From Cohnella xylanilytica (GTDB lineage: Bacteria; Bacillota; Bacilli; Paenibacillales; Paenibacillaceae): DNA of 60,018 bases. Numbering within the stretch: the stretch's first letter is position 1; each line of letters opens with the position of its first letter. The notes beneath the pieces are model-generated. The model ran no database searches and had not been told where the DNA came from. It worked only from the letters and a program-made list of their open reading frames with translations. The position numbers and the translations under genes were made by a program. The stretch spans positions 1 to 60,018 of the forward strand of contig NZ_JACJVR010000074.1 in assembly GCF_014212175.1 (NCBI RefSeq). The letters are read 5' to 3'. Below, one piece after another: positions 20,852 through 28,991 of the stretch.

Positions 20852-21787
20852 ATGAGAAAAGGAGTCCAAGAAGTGACGCTTCTGACCGTCGCCGCCACCT
20901 GGGGCCTCAACTACACGATCGGCAAATACGGGGTAACCGTGCTGTCCCCCGTCGCGTTCAACGCCTTGCGCTTCCTGATGGCCGCTCCGCTGCTGCTCCT
21001 GCTGACTTCTCTCTTCGAGAGATCCGTCTTCGTCGAGCCGCGCCACCTCCCGAGAATGGCTGCGGTCGGCCTTGTCGGCATCACTCTCTACCAGAGCTTC
21101 TTCATGCTCTCCGTCCAATACGCTTCCGCGGCCAAGGCCTCCCTTCTCATCGCGGCCTCGCCCGTGTTCACCAGCTTGTTCTCCGCGTTGTTCAAGCAGG
21201 AGAGCTGGTCGTGGTTCCGTCAGCTCGGCTCGCTCGTCGCCTTGGCGGGCGCGGCGATCGTCCTGCTCGGCGGCCGGGAGCCCGCCGGCGCTTATCCGGA
21301 CGAAGCGATCGGCATCGCGGCCGGATTCGCGGCTTCCGTCTCCTGGGGGTTGTATCCGGTCGTGACCGCCCCGCTGCTGAAGTCGTATTCGGCCTTGCGC
21401 ATCACCGCCTGGTCTTCCGCCATCGGCGCGCTGCCTCTGATCGCGATATGCGCTTGGCAAGGATTCTCGCCGGACGCCTGGCCGCTGCCGATGCCGACCT
21501 GGGGCTCTTTGCTCTACTCCGTTGTCCTCGTAACGATCTTCGGGCTGATCTTCTGGTACCGCAACGTAAGCCGGGTCGGCCCTTCGAGGGTGATGCTGTA
21601 TATGTATCTGATCCCGCTGTTCGCCGTATTCTTCGCCTTCGTTCTGAACGGCGAAGCGATCTCCTTCGCCCAAGTCGCCGGCTTCTTCGTCACGATCGGC
21701 GGGCTCGCGCTCTCCGGAGGAACCTGGCGCTCCCGCCGACAGAAGCGCTCGACCGCCTCGGAGGAAGGGAAGGGGGCGCCTCTCTGA
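20852..21787 (+). CDS. EamA/DMT-family transporter
   Basis: A 311-aa drug/metabolite transporter with ten hydrophobic helices arranged as two EamA repeats (TVAATWGLNYTIGKYG at the start of the first and FAASVSWGLYPVVTAP at the start of the second). The substrate cannot be inferred. Two starts are possible: ATG at 20852, or GTG at 20873, which has AAAAGGAG exactly 8 nt upstream and would shorten the protein by seven residues. The GTG has the better site. It is followed directly by a remnant of a TetR gene. Confidence 0.88.
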   Translation: MRKGVQEVTLLTVAATWGLNYTIGKYGVTVLSPVAFNALRFLMAAPLLLLLTSLFERSVFVEPRHLPRMAAVGLVGITLYQSFFMLSVQYASAAKASLLIAASPVFTSLFSALFKQESWSWFRQLGSLVALAGAAIVLLGGREPAGAYPDEAIGIAAGFAASVSWGLYPVVTAPLLKSYSALRITAWSSAIGALPLIAICAWQGFSPDAWPLPMPTWGSLLYSVVLVTIFGLIFWYRNVSRVGPSRVMLYMYLIPLFAVFFAFVLNGEAISFAQVAGFFVTIGGLALSGGTWRSRRQKRSTASEEGKGAPL

Positions 21788-21963
21788 GAACGGCTGTCTC
21801 CATCTCGCGCTGGAACTGGATCATTGACGCCGATCTCGAGGCGGAGACTCTGCACGCGCTGCTCGACGGGCTCGCGATCCATCAGCTGCTGCACCCCGGC
21901 ACGATGCCGGCCGAACGGGCGGAGCTCCTTCTCGACCGCCACTTGCGGTCCTTATGCGAATAA
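21787..21963 (+). pseudogene. C-terminal remnant of a TetR (BetI-type) regulator
   Basis: The frame after the EamA stop reads about 58 codons to TAA at 21961-21963. DADLEAETLHALLDGLAIHQ and LLHPGTMPAERAELLLD match the end of the C-terminal ligand domain of BetI/AcrR-type TetR proteins, where LLALVDGLALHALLDP-like sequence is the rule. No start codon with a ribosome binding site and no helix-turn-helix half are present upstream; the preceding sequence is the EamA gene in another frame. I read it as the surviving 3' end of a deleted regulator gene. Confidence 0.7.
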
Positions 21964-21966
21964 TAA

Positions 21967-22007
21967 AGGCGTTCGCCCGCCTCCTTCCCGGAGAACGGGG
22001 AACGCCT
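21967..22007. terminator. Possible terminator after the EamA gene
   Basis: AGGCGTTC (21967-21974) pairs with GAACGCCT (22000-22007), with an inner CCCG/CGGG. The following CTTGG is a poor T-tract, so function is uncertain. Confidence 0.4.
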
Positions 22008-22055
22008 CTTGGCATGATCTTAGTCGGGCGTGACCGGCCGGCCCGGACCACCCGG

Positions 22056-22119
22056 CTTCGGCCGTTCATCGCTTCGGCCGTTCATCGCTTCGGCCGTTCG
22101 CCGCTTCACCCGTTCGGCG
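22056..22119. repeat. 16-bp tandem repeat, four units
   Basis: Units start at 22056, 22072, 22088 and 22104 with the form cttcggccgttcatcg. The last two are diverged, and the final unit runs into the 3' end of the reductase gene that stops at 22106. Confidence 0.78.
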
Positions 22120-23128
22120 CTTGCGCCAGCAGCTCCCTCTCCAATCGCCGCAGATTGTCGATGACGGACTCGGGATAGGTCAGCGTCCCGGAGCGAAGGA
22201 GCTCTTCGGCCCGGCGAGAGGAAGCTTGACCGGGATAGACGACCGGCCGCGCGGGATCGGCGGGCTCGACTTCGCCGACTTCGCGCAGCAGGCCAATCAC
22301 TTGGTCGCGGAACGAGTCCACGGTCTGACCGAACGCGGTCGGGTCGATCAGCAGAATCAGCACGCCCCGCTCGCCGAGCGAGCCCTTCGATCCGACCGCG
22401 GCTCCCACGAGCGGGCCGGACAGAATCTCGAACGCCAGAGCCAGCGCGTACCCCTTGTACCCGCCGAACGGCTTCACGGCCGCCACTCGCCGCGGATCGG
22501 TCGTCGCCTGCCCCGACTCGTCCACCCCCCACGATTCGGGAATGGACTCCCCGTCCAGCTTGGCCAGCTCCACGAAGCCGATCGCCCGCTCCGACGAAGC
22601 GATGTCCACGACGAAGAGCGGATCGGTATGCGGAATGCCGATGCCGATCGGGTTCGTCGACAGCGCCGCCCGCTTGCCGCCGTGGGGAATCATGAAGTTC
22701 TTCCCCCCATATTCCCAGACGAGCGTGACGACTCCCTTCTCCGCCCCGTAGCGCGCGATGACGCCGGGGCTGTTGATCCGGGTGACGCCGTTGATTCCGA
22801 TGGCCTGAACCGGAGACCGGTTCTCGAGGGACAGCGCCAGGTCGATCGCCTCGCGGGCCGCGAGATGGCCGCTGTCCCCGTTGCCTTCGATGGAGACGAG
22901 AGCCCCCTCCGCCCGGCGTACCCGATACTTCCCCCTATTGTCGAACGCCGAGACGGCCACGCCGAAGGAGACGAACCCGTGGGACGTCCGGCCTCTCAGA
23001 TCGGCGTCCAGATAATCGCCGACGATTACTTCCGCTTCCCGTTCCGTCGCCCCCTTGAGCTTCAGAATCCGGGTCGCCAGCTCCTTCAGCTCGTCGATCC
23101 GGATCGTCGTCCGAACGGAATGAGTCAT
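22106..23128 (-). CDS. Ldh2/MDH-family NAD(P)H oxidoreductase
   Basis: A 340-aa member of the malate/L-lactate dehydrogenase type 2 family, which uses an unusual NAD(P) fold rather than a Rossmann domain. Family landmarks are DLRGRTSHGF near residue 43, INSPGVIARYGAEKGVV, GKRAALSTNPIGIGIP and PFGGYKGYALALAFEILSG. Members reduce 2-oxo acids, or cyclic imines (DpkA, piperideine-2-carboxylate reductase). The next gene upstream, an L-amino-acid oxidase, would make 2-oxo acids or, from lysine, the cyclic imine, so an imine or keto-acid reductase role is plausible (inference). The ATG is at 23128; the spacing to the oxidase is 45 bp. Confidence 0.85.
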   Translation of the reverse strand: MTHSVRTTIRIDELKELATRILKLKGATEREAEVIVGDYLDADLRGRTSHGFVSFGVAVSAFDNRGKYRVRRAEGALVSIEGNGDSGHLAAREAIDLALSLENRSPVQAIGINGVTRINSPGVIARYGAEKGVVTLVWEYGGKNFMIPHGGKRAALSTNPIGIGIPHTDPLFVVDIASSERAIGFVELAKLDGESIPESWGVDESGQATTDPRRVAAVKPFGGYKGYALALAFEILSGPLVGAAVGSKGSLGERGVLILLIDPTAFGQTVDSFRDQVIGLLREVGEVEPADPARPVVYPGQASSRRAEELLRSGTLTYPESVIDNLRRLERELLAQAPNG

Positions 23129-23173
23129 AGAATGGATAACCTCCCGAAATGGATAATGTCGCGCTTCTGCCGG

Positions 23174-24733
23174 TCAGATCGCGACTTCCTGCTGCCCGGC
23201 GGCGGACAAGCTCTTGATCTGAAGCACGGCGTGCAAGGCGGTCTGGATCGAGCCTTGAATCCAGGCGTGGGCGACGGCCAGGTGCTCTCCCGCGAAGAAG
23301 ACGGCCGGCTTCTCCGCCGGATAGGGCTGGCTCAGCAGCTGCTGGTACCGCTCGTGCTCTCCCGGCGCGAAGTAGGCGAAGGCGCCGCTGCCCGGGCTGT
23401 TCTGCCGATCCCACGACCAATGGATCACCTCGTCCACATAGCGGTCCAAGCCGGGGTGCAGCTTCCGGATCTGGCCGATGACCACGTCCGTCTGGTCCTC
23501 CTCGGACAGCGAGAGGAACCGGCGGGCGTTGGCCTCCCACAAGTACGACGCCGTCAGAACGCCCGGGCCGTGGGAGCGCTCCTTGTCCTTGGCGATCCAG
23601 TTGAGCGGAGCCTCGCTGTACGGCGAGTCGCTGTCTCCGGTGAACGCCGCGTACGTCGCCCGATCGACCGGCTTCGCGTTGTCGGACGGGTACCAGCATT
23701 GCTGAATCGGCAGGTCGGTGAAGCTGCCGCCGCCGTAGATCCCGTCCTCGTACTCCCACGGACGGGCCGACGTATGGACGATCGTCTTGGCGGAGCTGGC
23801 GTACGTGATCCCGCTGATCGCCTGTCTTTGCCTCGGCGGAAGCGCGGGTTCGAACTCGATGCGCGTCAGGGCCGGGGCCGGAACGGTGCAGACGACGTAG
23901 TCGAACGTCTCGGTCCGCTTGTGCCCGAGGCGGGAATAGTGGACGGCGACGCCGCCCTCCGTTTTCTGAATGCCGGTGACTCGGGTATTGTAATGAATCG
24001 GGGCGCGCAGCCTCGAGACGAACGCTTGAATGAGCGTCTCCATGCCGCCCGACAGCTCGTACTGGTCGACGCGGAACAGCCCGAAGTAGTCGACGAACAC
24101 CTCCAGCAGCGACGCCCGTTCGTACTGAATCATCCCGGTCGCGTGCCCGATCAGATCGAACGCCTCCGGCGACACCCGCTCCTTCAGGAACTGCCAGAAG
24201 GAGATCGACGCGTACTTACGCAGCTTCTCGCTCGTCAGGTTCGGGGAGAAGATCTCCCTCTGCTCCTCCGGCGACAGGGAGGTCATCAGCTCTTTCATCA
24301 GATGTTCATAAAGTCTCAGCGGGTCGGCCGACTCGTCCGGAAGCAGCTTGAACGCCGGGTACAGAGCGCTTGGGTCGCCGATTCGCGTCTTGACGTCGCG
24401 GATATGGTAATACGCCCTCGGGTTGTAATTGACGAACCGGCGCGTCGGAAGCTGGAACTCCTTGACGTAATGCATCGTGCAGCCGTGATTGGCCGGAATC
24501 CGCATCGCTCCCAGCTCGGAATGGGTGCCGTCGGCGAACCGGTGGGTGCGGATGCGTCCTCCGGGCCGGTTGGAATCCTCGAAGATCGCGACCCGGTGGC
24601 CGAGCCGCTCCAGCTCGTAAGCCGCGGATAAGCCCGCTGCCCCCGCCCCGATAATGCCGACGTGCCGCGGACGTCCTCCCTGTCTGCCGCCGCGAAGCTC
24701 CGAGGGGAATTGGAACACTTGATCGAACGCCAT
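23174..24733 (-). CDS. L-amino-acid oxidase / flavin monoamine oxidase
   Basis: A 519-aa FAD enzyme. The dinucleotide motif GIIGAGAAGLSAAYELERLG is followed by the GG-arginine motif RPGGRIRT and the substrate-site region LGAMRIPANHG, as in bacterial and snake-venom L-amino-acid oxidases and tryptophan monooxygenases. The C-terminal FAD segment FFAGEHLAVAHAWIQGS is complete. It deaminates amino acids with O2, giving oxo acid, ammonia and peroxide. The frame is open far upstream through the permease gene, but AGGAGG lies 9 nt before the ATG at 24733. It sits in one run with an amino-acid permease and binding protein, 23 bp apart. No secretion signal is visible. Confidence 0.88.
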   Translation of the reverse strand: MAFDQVFQFPSELRGGRQGGRPRHVGIIGAGAAGLSAAYELERLGHRVAIFEDSNRPGGRIRTHRFADGTHSELGAMRIPANHGCTMHYVKEFQLPTRRFVNYNPRAYYHIRDVKTRIGDPSALYPAFKLLPDESADPLRLYEHLMKELMTSLSPEEQREIFSPNLTSEKLRKYASISFWQFLKERVSPEAFDLIGHATGMIQYERASLLEVFVDYFGLFRVDQYELSGGMETLIQAFVSRLRAPIHYNTRVTGIQKTEGGVAVHYSRLGHKRTETFDYVVCTVPAPALTRIEFEPALPPRQRQAISGITYASSAKTIVHTSARPWEYEDGIYGGGSFTDLPIQQCWYPSDNAKPVDRATYAAFTGDSDSPYSEAPLNWIAKDKERSHGPGVLTASYLWEANARRFLSLSEEDQTDVVIGQIRKLHPGLDRYVDEVIHWSWDRQNSPGSGAFAYFAPGEHERYQQLLSQPYPAEKPAVFFAGEHLAVAHAWIQGSIQTALHAVLQIKSLSAAGQQEVAI

Positions 24734-24756
24734 TATGAACCGCCTCCTATCCTTCA

Positions 24757-25425
24757 TTAACGATACGGTACGTTCATCGCCTTCTCGACGCGGTGCTGCA
24801 GGGTGCCGAACAGGATGGTAATCGCCCAATAGATCAAAGCCACGGCCAGATAGCATTCGAAAAACCGGAAGGAAGAGCCCGCCAAAATCTTGGCTTGGCC
24901 CAGAACCTCCCCGAGGCCCAGCGTAAAGGCCAGAGAAGTCTCCTTCAGCACCGAGATCCAAACATTGCCCATGGAGGGAACGGCGATTCTCGCCGCCTGG
25001 GGCAGCACGATGCGGCGCCAGCCCTGCCAGCCGTTCATGCCGATCGAATGGAGGGCGTCCCACTGCCCTCGGTCGACCGACAGGATGGCGGCCCGGAACG
25101 TCTCCGACAGATAAGCCCCGCTGTTCAGGCTGATTCCGATTACCGCCGCCCAGTAGGCGGTCAGGGAGCCGAACGCCGGGAAGAGCTGGGGGAGCCCGAA
25201 GTAGATGATGAACAGCTGAACGAGCAGCGGCGTGCCGCGGAAGAAGGAGATGTACAGCCGCGCCAGCCGGTCCAGAACCGCCGTCCGATAGGTCGTCGCG
25301 ATTGCCGCCGCCAATCCGAACAAGCATCCGAGCGCGTAGGAGAGAATCGTGAGTCCCAGGGTCAGGTACACGTAGTTCAGAAGCTTCGGAAGGACGGTCA
25401 GCATATAGCCGAGATCGAATGACAT
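24757..25425 (-). CDS. Polar amino-acid ABC transporter permease
   Basis: A 222-aa HisM/GlnP-type membrane subunit. It has about five hydrophobic helices, the family sequence SFFRGTPLLVQLF, and an EAA loop ALHSIGMNGWQGWRRIVLPQA that docks on the ATPase. It follows its binding-protein gene by 37 bp and precedes the oxidase gene. No ATP-binding subunit gene is present in this run, which is unusual for the polar amino-acid uptake (PAAT) family. It must borrow an ATPase encoded elsewhere, or the operon has lost one. Confidence 0.9.
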   Translation of the reverse strand: MSFDLGYMLTVLPKLLNYVYLTLGLTILSYALGCLFGLAAAIATTYRTAVLDRLARLYISFFRGTPLLVQLFIIYFGLPQLFPAFGSLTAYWAAVIGISLNSGAYLSETFRAAILSVDRGQWDALHSIGMNGWQGWRRIVLPQAARIAVPSMGNVWISVLKETSLAFTLGLGEVLGQAKILAGSSFRFFECYLAVALIYWAITILFGTLQHRVEKAMNVPYR

Positions 25426-25462
25426 CAGGCTCCCCCTCTTCCGGAGCCGCCTCCGTTCCGCG

Positions 25463-26335
25463 TCAGGACGCGGGCGGAGTGGCGACGTCCGTTCCTAGCC
25501 ACTTGCGAGACAGCTCCGTCAGGACGCCCTCGCTTCGTAATTGCTCCAGCGCTTCGTCGAATCGCTTCAGGAAGTCGCGGTTCTTCTCGTTGTCGGCGAA
25601 CGGGATGCCGTTCTCGAACGAATCGACCGGCGGTCCGGCCACCTGAAGCGGCAGGCCGGTCTTCTCGATCTCCAGCGGTCCGCCCACCTTGTCGGTCAAG
25701 TAGGCGTCCACCCGGCCGAGCGAGACGTCCTTCAGCAGCGCGCTGCGCTCTTCGTAATACTTCAAGGCAATCTCCTTGCCGGTATCGTACTTCTCGATGA
25801 ACTTCGCGTAGGCGGAGCCGTAGTGGGAAGCGACGGTGCGCCCCTTGAGGCTCGCCAGATCCTTGACGGCGTCGTTGCCCTTCTTCGTGACGATGATCGT
25901 TCCGGAGTAGACGTACGGTCGGGAGAAAAGGTACTTCTTCCGGCGTTCGTCCGTCATCCGGACTTCGTTGGCGATCGCGTCGATCTTTCCGCTGTCCAAC
26001 AGACCGAACAGCCCGCTGAACTCGGCCGTCGTCCATTCGACCTTGTACCCCAGCTTCTCCGCGACCGCCTCCGCCACCTGGATATCGTAGCCGTCCAGCT
26101 TCCCGGCGTCGTTCTGGAACGTGAACGGGTAGTAGCCGCTCGCGGTCCCGAAGCGCAGCGTCTTGGATTCCCCGGACTTGGACGTATCCTGCGCCTGGAC
26201 TTGGCCGGAGGGCTTCGCCTCGGACGGAGGCGAAGACGAGTCCGAATCGGACTTGCCGCACGCGCCCAGCGTCAAGGCCAGACTGGCCAGCAGCAGGACG
26301 GTCGAGGCGAAGGCGCCTCTGCGTTTTGCTCGCAC
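25463..26335 (-). CDS. Amino-acid ABC transporter substrate-binding lipoprotein
   Basis: A 290-aa extracellular family-3 solute-binding protein. It has a signal peptide with lipobox LTLGAC and then a Ser/Pro-rich spacer. The binding domain starts LRFGTASGYYPFTFQNDAGK and includes the signature GYDIQVAEAVAEKLG. The GTG at 26335 has AAAGGAGA 8 nt upstream; the longer frame from 26473 lacks a site. The amino acid bound cannot be told, though the neighbouring L-amino-acid oxidase suggests import of its substrate. A LysR regulator is encoded upstream on the same strand. Confidence 0.9.
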   Translation of the reverse strand: MRAKRRGAFASTVLLLASLALTLGACGKSDSDSSSPPSEAKPSGQVQAQDTSKSGESKTLRFGTASGYYPFTFQNDAGKLDGYDIQVAEAVAEKLGYKVEWTTAEFSGLFGLLDSGKIDAIANEVRMTDERRKKYLFSRPYVYSGTIIVTKKGNDAVKDLASLKGRTVASHYGSAYAKFIEKYDTGKEIALKYYEERSALLKDVSLGRVDAYLTDKVGGPLEIEKTGLPLQVAGPPVDSFENGIPFADNEKNRDFLKRFDEALEQLRSEGVLTELSRKWLGTDVATPPAS

Positions 26336-26401
26336 ACCGCAACTCTCCTTTGGATGTCGGGAATGATGGCGCAGACGGCTTCTCTCTCCTCCTTTTTCTA
26401 A

Positions 26402-26430
26402 ATTATCCGCATCAATATACTTGGTATTAA
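26402..26430 (-). promoter_or_regulatory. Possible LysR-controlled promoter of the amino-acid module
   Basis: On the minus strand a weak -35 TTAATA (26430-26425) and a good -10 GATAAT (26407-26402) are 17 nt apart. The palindrome ATAC-TTG-GTAT at 26417-26427 overlaps this promoter. Confidence 0.4.
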
Positions 26431-26531
26431 GTTCAAAAAAAATGGTGGCCGCCCGCTTGTGAAAAGCATACAAGAAAATCCCGAGCCTGTATAATTCAAA
26501 TCGCAGATCAGCTTTTTCAAAAAAATTGAAG

Positions 26532-27473
26532 TCAGACCGTCCGGTACGCTTCGCTTCGTTCCGATTGAAGCCGTTCTTCGCCGACCGCCCCGAGCTCTCT
26601 TCGCAAAGCGAGCATCAGCTTCTCCCCCGCCGCTCCGAGCGTCGTCCGATCCGCCCGCTTCAGAATGCCCGTCACCAGATCGGCGTCGAGATCCGCCACC
26701 GTCTTCAGCACGGTGCCTTCGGGAACGGGATCGACCGTCACGACCGGAACGACGGCCACGCCGTACCCGGCCTGCACGTAGTGCTTCAGCGCCGTCGTGC
26801 TCGTGATCTCGATTCCGTGATAGGGGCTCGCCCCTCGGTCCGTCAGGGCGGATTCGAGCTTGTTCCGGTACGGGCAGACGGCGCTCGTCATCAGCAGGCG
26901 CTCGTGCCGCAGATCGGCGACGCGCACCGGCCGCTTCCACGACGCGAGCCTATGGCCCGCCGGGACAAGCAGCGCGACCCGCTCCGCGAACAGCGGTTCG
27001 AAGATCGTGCCGAAGCCCGTCTCGGGCGGCGTGCACAGCAGCAGGTCCAGCTCGCCCTTCAGCAGCCCTCCGATCAGGGCTTGCGTATTCCCGATCTGGA
27101 CGCTTACGTCGATCTTCGGATATTGCCGGTAGAACGCCGTCAGCGCCAGGGGCAGCCGGTAGCTGGCCGCGGGCTCGACGACGCCGAGCCGAACCGTCCC
27201 CGCGTCCCCGTGCTTCCAGTCCGCGAGGGCGGACTTAACCCCCTCGTACTCCTTGATGAGCTGCGCCGCCTTGTCGTAGAACAGCCTTCCCGCGTCGGTC
27301 AACCGGATTCCGTTCTTGCGGCCGCGCTCCAGCAGCTTCACTCCCAGGTCGGCCTCCAGCTTCTGAATCTGCATCGTGATGGTGGACTGGACGTATTGCA
27401 GCTCCTCCGCCGCCTTGTGGTAATTGCCCGTGTTCACGATGGTGTGGAACGTCTTCAGCGTTCGGAAATCCAT
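26532..27473 (-). CDS. LysR-family transcriptional regulator
   Basis: A 313-aa LysR regulator with an N-terminal winged helix-turn-helix (TIVNTGNYHKAAEELQYVQSTITMQIQKLE, given in part) and a C-terminal periplasmic-binding-like effector domain (LLVPAGHRLASW, YGVAVVPVVTV). Two adjacent ATG codons are possible; the one at 27473 is 7 nt from AGGAGG and is preferred over 27476. It lies upstream of, and co-directional with, the amino-acid binding protein, permease and oxidase genes, with a 196-bp gap. It probably controls them in response to an amino acid or its oxo acid (inference). Confidence 0.9.
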   Translation of the reverse strand: MDFRTLKTFHTIVNTGNYHKAAEELQYVQSTITMQIQKLEADLGVKLLERGRKNGIRLTDAGRLFYDKAAQLIKEYEGVKSALADWKHGDAGTVRLGVVEPAASYRLPLALTAFYRQYPKIDVSVQIGNTQALIGGLLKGELDLLLCTPPETGFGTIFEPLFAERVALLVPAGHRLASWKRPVRVADLRHERLLMTSAVCPYRNKLESALTDRGASPYHGIEITSTTALKHYVQAGYGVAVVPVVTVDPVPEGTVLKTVADLDADLVTGILKRADRTTLGAAGEKLMLALRRELGAVGEERLQSERSEAYRTV

Positions 27474-27554
27474 CATCTCTCCTCCTGTTCCGATTGGCAT
27501 TTTTTGATCATTATAGCACAGGAACTGGAAGAGGCGATCCTTGCCGGAAAAATG

Positions 27555-27600
27555 AAAAAAGCCGAGGACAAACGCGGGAACTCCGCGCCTCTCTCTCGGC
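27555..27600 (-). terminator. Terminator of the secreted propeller-like gene
   Basis: GCCGAG (27561-27566) pairs with CTCGGC (27595-27600), with an inner CGCGG/CCGCG stem. On the minus strand a run of six T follows (27555-27560). Confidence 0.85.
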
Positions 27601-27616
27601 TCGTCCTGGCTACGAT

Positions 27617-28807
27617 TCAGGCCTTGGCCAGCCGGTATTGGGACAGCCGGTAGGCGTCGCTGACGGCGTACAAATAGCCATCCCCTGCGTAATGATAGGT
27701 CAGAAGCTTCTGATCGGACGGAAAATGATAGATCGGCTCCAGGGTCGCCGGATCGATGACGTTCCAGCCTTCCGCGGAACGAACGATGATTCGGCGATCG
27801 GGTGCCTGGAGAAGGGTCGGCATCGGCTCATCGATTGCCAGAGCTTTTTTCCGGATCAATCCTGCGTTCCCGTACAAGCCCAATTCGCCGTTCGCATACA
27901 AGGCGTACGTCGAGCCTAGGGCTTGGACCGCCGCGTTCCCGGCGATCTTGCGCTCCCATAGCGCCTTCCCTTGCGCGTTCAGGGCAACCAGCTTGTTCCC
28001 CGTCTTGGGGACGTTCATTCGGAGCAGAATATTCGCGTTGTCGAACAGCCACGCCCCTTCGGCGACATCGGTGTAGGCTCCGTTCGGGAGCGCGTAGGCG
28101 AACAATCGGTTGAGCTTGGGCCCGTACGCCTCAAGCTTCGGCTTGCTTGGCTCGCCCGATAGCGAGACGAGATAACGGTCGCCCAGGACGGCGTAGGTCT
28201 CGCTAATGGAGCGATCCGAGATTTTGACCCCGCTCGCGCTATAAGCGTACGCCCAAGGCGTCAGCTTGCCGGCGGCATTGCGCTTGTCGGGATCGACGAG
28301 CAGCAGCGTGCCGTCGTTCATGGCGTACACTTCTTCCGCGTCAGGAACCTTGACCGTCCAGTTGCTCTTGCCCGCCGCGCTCGCGGAGTACAGCTTCGTT
28401 CCCGTCCCGTCGGTCACGAGCGCGTAGACGGAGCCGGTTTTGCCGTAAGCATAATTGGAAGTGGTCCAAGGGTAGGGCGATCCTTTCTTGTAGAAGGAGA
28501 AGGACCACTTTTGTTTGCCGGTCGTCTTGTCGACGGCGGTGACGACGCCTACGGCCCAGCTTTTGGTCCCGGAGTTCACGAGCGTGTAGGAGGGGAGATA
28601 GACCGTATTGGAATTGGGGACGTGATAAGGAGCTTCCGTGTACCCGTCGAGAGGGCTCTTCAAGGCGACCGTCCAGGCGGGCTCCGGAAGCCGATCGGCC
28701 GTCTGCTGGCCTGCGGCGGATGATGCAGCGGTTGCCTCGCCGCCCAGCGAGAGAAGTCCTGCCAAGATGAAGCTTGCGACTCGATTGATGAACTTTGCTT
28801 TGACCAT
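27617..28807 (-). CDS. Secreted PQQ/beta-propeller-like repeat protein
   Basis: A 396-aa exported protein. The N-terminus is a signal peptide (RVASFILAGLLSLGG, then a likely signal peptidase I site in ATAASSA). The rest is made of short beta repeats resembling PQQ-type propeller blades: VTAVDKTTGKQKWSFSF, KLVALNAQGKALWERKI, WNVIDPATLEPIYHF. No catalytic residues for a quinoprotein dehydrogenase are evident, so a structural or binding role is more likely. GGAGG lies 8 nt before the ATG at 28807. It lies between a terminator and the SLH gene and looks monocistronic. Confidence 0.8.
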   Translation of the reverse strand: MVKAKFINRVASFILAGLLSLGGEATAASSAAGQQTADRLPEPAWTVALKSPLDGYTEAPYHVPNSNTVYLPSYTLVNSGTKSWAVGVVTAVDKTTGKQKWSFSFYKKGSPYPWTTSNYAYGKTGSVYALVTDGTGTKLYSASAAGKSNWTVKVPDAEEVYAMNDGTLLLVDPDKRNAAGKLTPWAYAYSASGVKISDRSISETYAVLGDRYLVSLSGEPSKPKLEAYGPKLNRLFAYALPNGAYTDVAEGAWLFDNANILLRMNVPKTGNKLVALNAQGKALWERKIAGNAAVQALGSTYALYANGELGLYGNAGLIRKKALAIDEPMPTLLQAPDRRIIVRSAEGWNVIDPATLEPIYHFPSDQKLLTYHYAGDGYLYAVSDAYRLSQYRLAKA

Positions 28808-28941
28808 TGCAGCTTCCTCCATGTTCCTCTGGATGAAATAATAACCAACGCTTATTGTACAATATTTCGACCCTTTCCGACGCTATGAATATTCGCTATT
28901 CGCGCTTGACCGTCCCGCTCCGAAGGCGGCCTTCAAACCGC

Positions 28942-28971
28942 AAAAAAGGAGACCGCCCGAAGGCAGCCTCC
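28942..28971 (-). terminator. Terminator of the SLH surface-protein gene
   Basis: A 10-bp stem (28948-28957 with 28962-28971, two G-U pairs) closed by a UUCG tetraloop in the minus-strand RNA, followed by six T. It begins 21 bp after the stop codon. Confidence 0.92.
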
Positions 28972-28991
28972 ATATTGGCGTGATTTTAGTG

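Noticed and set aside
26336..26531. T-box or amino-acid riboswitch before the binding-protein gene
   Set aside because: No T-box motif, antiterminator/terminator pair or known riboswitch core could be seen.
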